DNA of 41,344 bases from Treponema sp. (lineage in GTDB: Bacteria > Spirochaetota > Spirochaetia > Treponematales > Breznakiellaceae). The notes below the pieces were generated by a model. That model did no database searches and was not told the origin of the DNA. It saw nothing but the letters and a program-made list of their open reading frames with translations. Location of the stretch: positions 1-41,344 of the forward strand of contig JAIRNP010000186.1 of NCBI GenBank assembly GCA_031258005.1, given 5' to 3'. Position numbers and translations under genes: made by a program. Below, in pieces: positions 40,439 through 41,344 of the stretch (position 1 is its first letter; each line of letters starts with the position of its first letter).

Positions 40439-41344
40439 CTAGCTCCTGGGCTCAAACTGGAAAGTCACCAGGTCGTTGACGGTGATGGCGCCTTTTTCTA
40501 TCGCGCCCTCGTTTTCAAGATCCACAATCCAGGGGGTAATGTACTCCGCGGGGAAACCGTTCCCCTCGTAGTAATAGTGCACAGCGTTTACTTCCCTTTC
40601 GATGGCATTGGCGGTTATTTCCAGGGCTTCCTGGGGGTTTTCGTTTGCGAACTTTTGGGCCTTTTTAATGGCGTTTACAAATTTCTGCACCACCGCCGGG
40701 TTTGTTTCGATGAACTCCTCCGTGAAGTAGTACACATAGGTCCCCGCGGCCGCGCCAAGCCCGGTGTCAACGGAATCCGCGATAAACACCAGTCCCGTCT
40801 GCTCCGCAAGATAATAGAAGGGAGGATGCACAAAGGCTATGTCGATATTTCCCTGTTCCACCGCCTGGAGCGCCGCCGCGTCCGAGGCCAGCGCCACAAA
40901 CTCTATTCTGTTCCTGTCCAGCCCGTTGTTTTCAAAAATTTTGGCCGCCAGGAAGGTGGTGCAGGCGGGGGCCCGGCCGTTGATGATCACCGGGCCGCCG
41001 CCCTTGTAGTCCGCCAGATCCGCCAGGGTTTTGATCCCCGAATTGGGGGACACATAGAACCTCATGTGCCGGTACTTGGAATCAAATTCCACGGGGGGAT
41101 CGATAATATTGAGGGTAACGGCCTTTATCGCCGCGCCCTCGTTGATGTAGGTGGCAAGCCCGTTGGGGTGGGCCTCGCCAATGTCGTTGGTGCCGTTCAG
41201 GACCGTGGGGAGCAGGGTCTGTCCCTCCCCCAACTGGCCGGTAAACTCGATTTTGAGCCCCTCCTCCGCGAAAAAGCCCTTTACATCCGCCACCCGGTAG
41301 GGCGTCGCGGTGCAGGTTACGTCCGTCCTTGCCTTTATGGTGAT
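40439..41344 (-). CDS. ABC transporter substrate-binding protein (SsuA/NMT1-like), partial
   Basis: The frame stays open to the right edge, so the N-terminus and signal sequence lie outside the window. The visible 301 residues begin ITIKARTDVTCTATPYRVAD and continue VKGFFAEEGLKIEFTGQLGEG, the usual start of lobe 1. NDIGEAHPNGLATYINEGA and GNIDIAFVHPPFYYLAEQTG are typical of NMT1/SsuA-like periplasmic binding proteins. The ligand cannot be told from sequence alone. A GTG at 41293 could be misread as a start, but the upstream codons fit the family. It is the first gene of the importer operon in view. Confidence 0.9.
   Translation of the reverse strand: MTIKARTDVTCTATPYRVADVKGFFAEEGLKIEFTGQLGEGQTLLPTVLNGTNDIGEAHPNGLATYINEGAAIKAVTLNIIDPPVEFDSKYRHMRFYVSPNSGIKTLADLADYKGGGPVIINGRAPACTTFLAAKIFENNGLDRNRIEFVALASDAAALQAVEQGNIDIAFVHPPFYYLAEQTGLVFIADSVDTGLGAAAGTYVYYFTEEFIETNPAVVQKFVNAIKKAQKFANENPQEALEITANAIEREVNAVHYYYEGNGFPAEYITPWIVDLENEGAIEKGAITVNDLVTFQFEPRS

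Overview
The window looks like chromosomal DNA from a spirochaete, most likely a Treponema of the termite-gut type. This rests on the gene order of one long minus-strand block (about 10.7-32.6 kb). Read in the direction of transcription it runs flbB, fliK, flgD, flgE, flbD, motA, motB, fliL, fliM, fliY, fliO, fliP, fliQ, fliR, flhB, flhA, flhF, flhG, a small membrane protein gene, fliA, fapA and two unknown genes. This is the spirochaetal fla operon. The hook protein also carries a Lys165/Cys178 pair matching the residues that are cross-linked in Treponema denticola. The species assignment is inference. I saw no rRNA, tRNA, CRISPR array or intact insertion sequence.

Layout. Positions 1-600 hold a poly-C tract (probably an assembly edge), no convincing gene and a perfect hairpin. 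Positions 0.6-3.6 kb carry housekeeping genes: a TM2/winged-helix protein, murB, and a divergent cysS. Positions 3.7-7.1 kb are a four-gene, translationally coupled operon: ECF sigma factor, zinc-finger anti-sigma factor, an exported protein, and a lipoprotein with two IPT/TIG domains and a transglutaminase-like domain whose catalytic Cys is replaced by Ala. Positions 7.1-9.9 kb look like an accessory patch: an Rpn-type nuclease gene with a 23-bp tandem repeat at its end, and a GC-rich gene joining an LpoB/CsgG-like domain to a beta-helix-like repeat domain. pyrH (10.0-10.7 kb) converges on the end of the flagellar block.

The flagellar block encodes hook assembly (FliK, FlgD, FlgE), the stator (MotA, MotB, FliL), the switch (FliM, FliY), the export gate (FliOPQR, FlhB, FlhA), number and placement control (FlhF, FlhG), and regulation (FliA, FapA). 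Three proteins of unknown function lie in its tail. Its intergenic gaps (flbB-fliK, motB-fliL, fliL-fliM and upstream of flbB) contain stem-loops and a shared 12-mer.

Positions 32.8-36.0 kb carry a CBS-ACT protein, a remnant resembling a META domain, and a large membrane protein with a degenerate M28-peptidase-like domain. Positions 36.1-36.4 kb hold two adjacent nested inverted repeats that abut a truncated, probably frameshifted secreted-protein gene. Positions 36.8-41.3 kb (minus strand, running off the right edge) form an operon for a nitrate/sulfonate/taurine-type ABC importer: binding protein, ATPase and two permeases. Embedded in it is a URO-D-superfamily gene that keeps the His-x-Cys...Cys zinc ligands of corrinoid methyltransferases. 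I regard this importer-plus-methyltransferase operon and the inactive-transglutaminase/ECF sigma operon as the most interesting candidate systems here.
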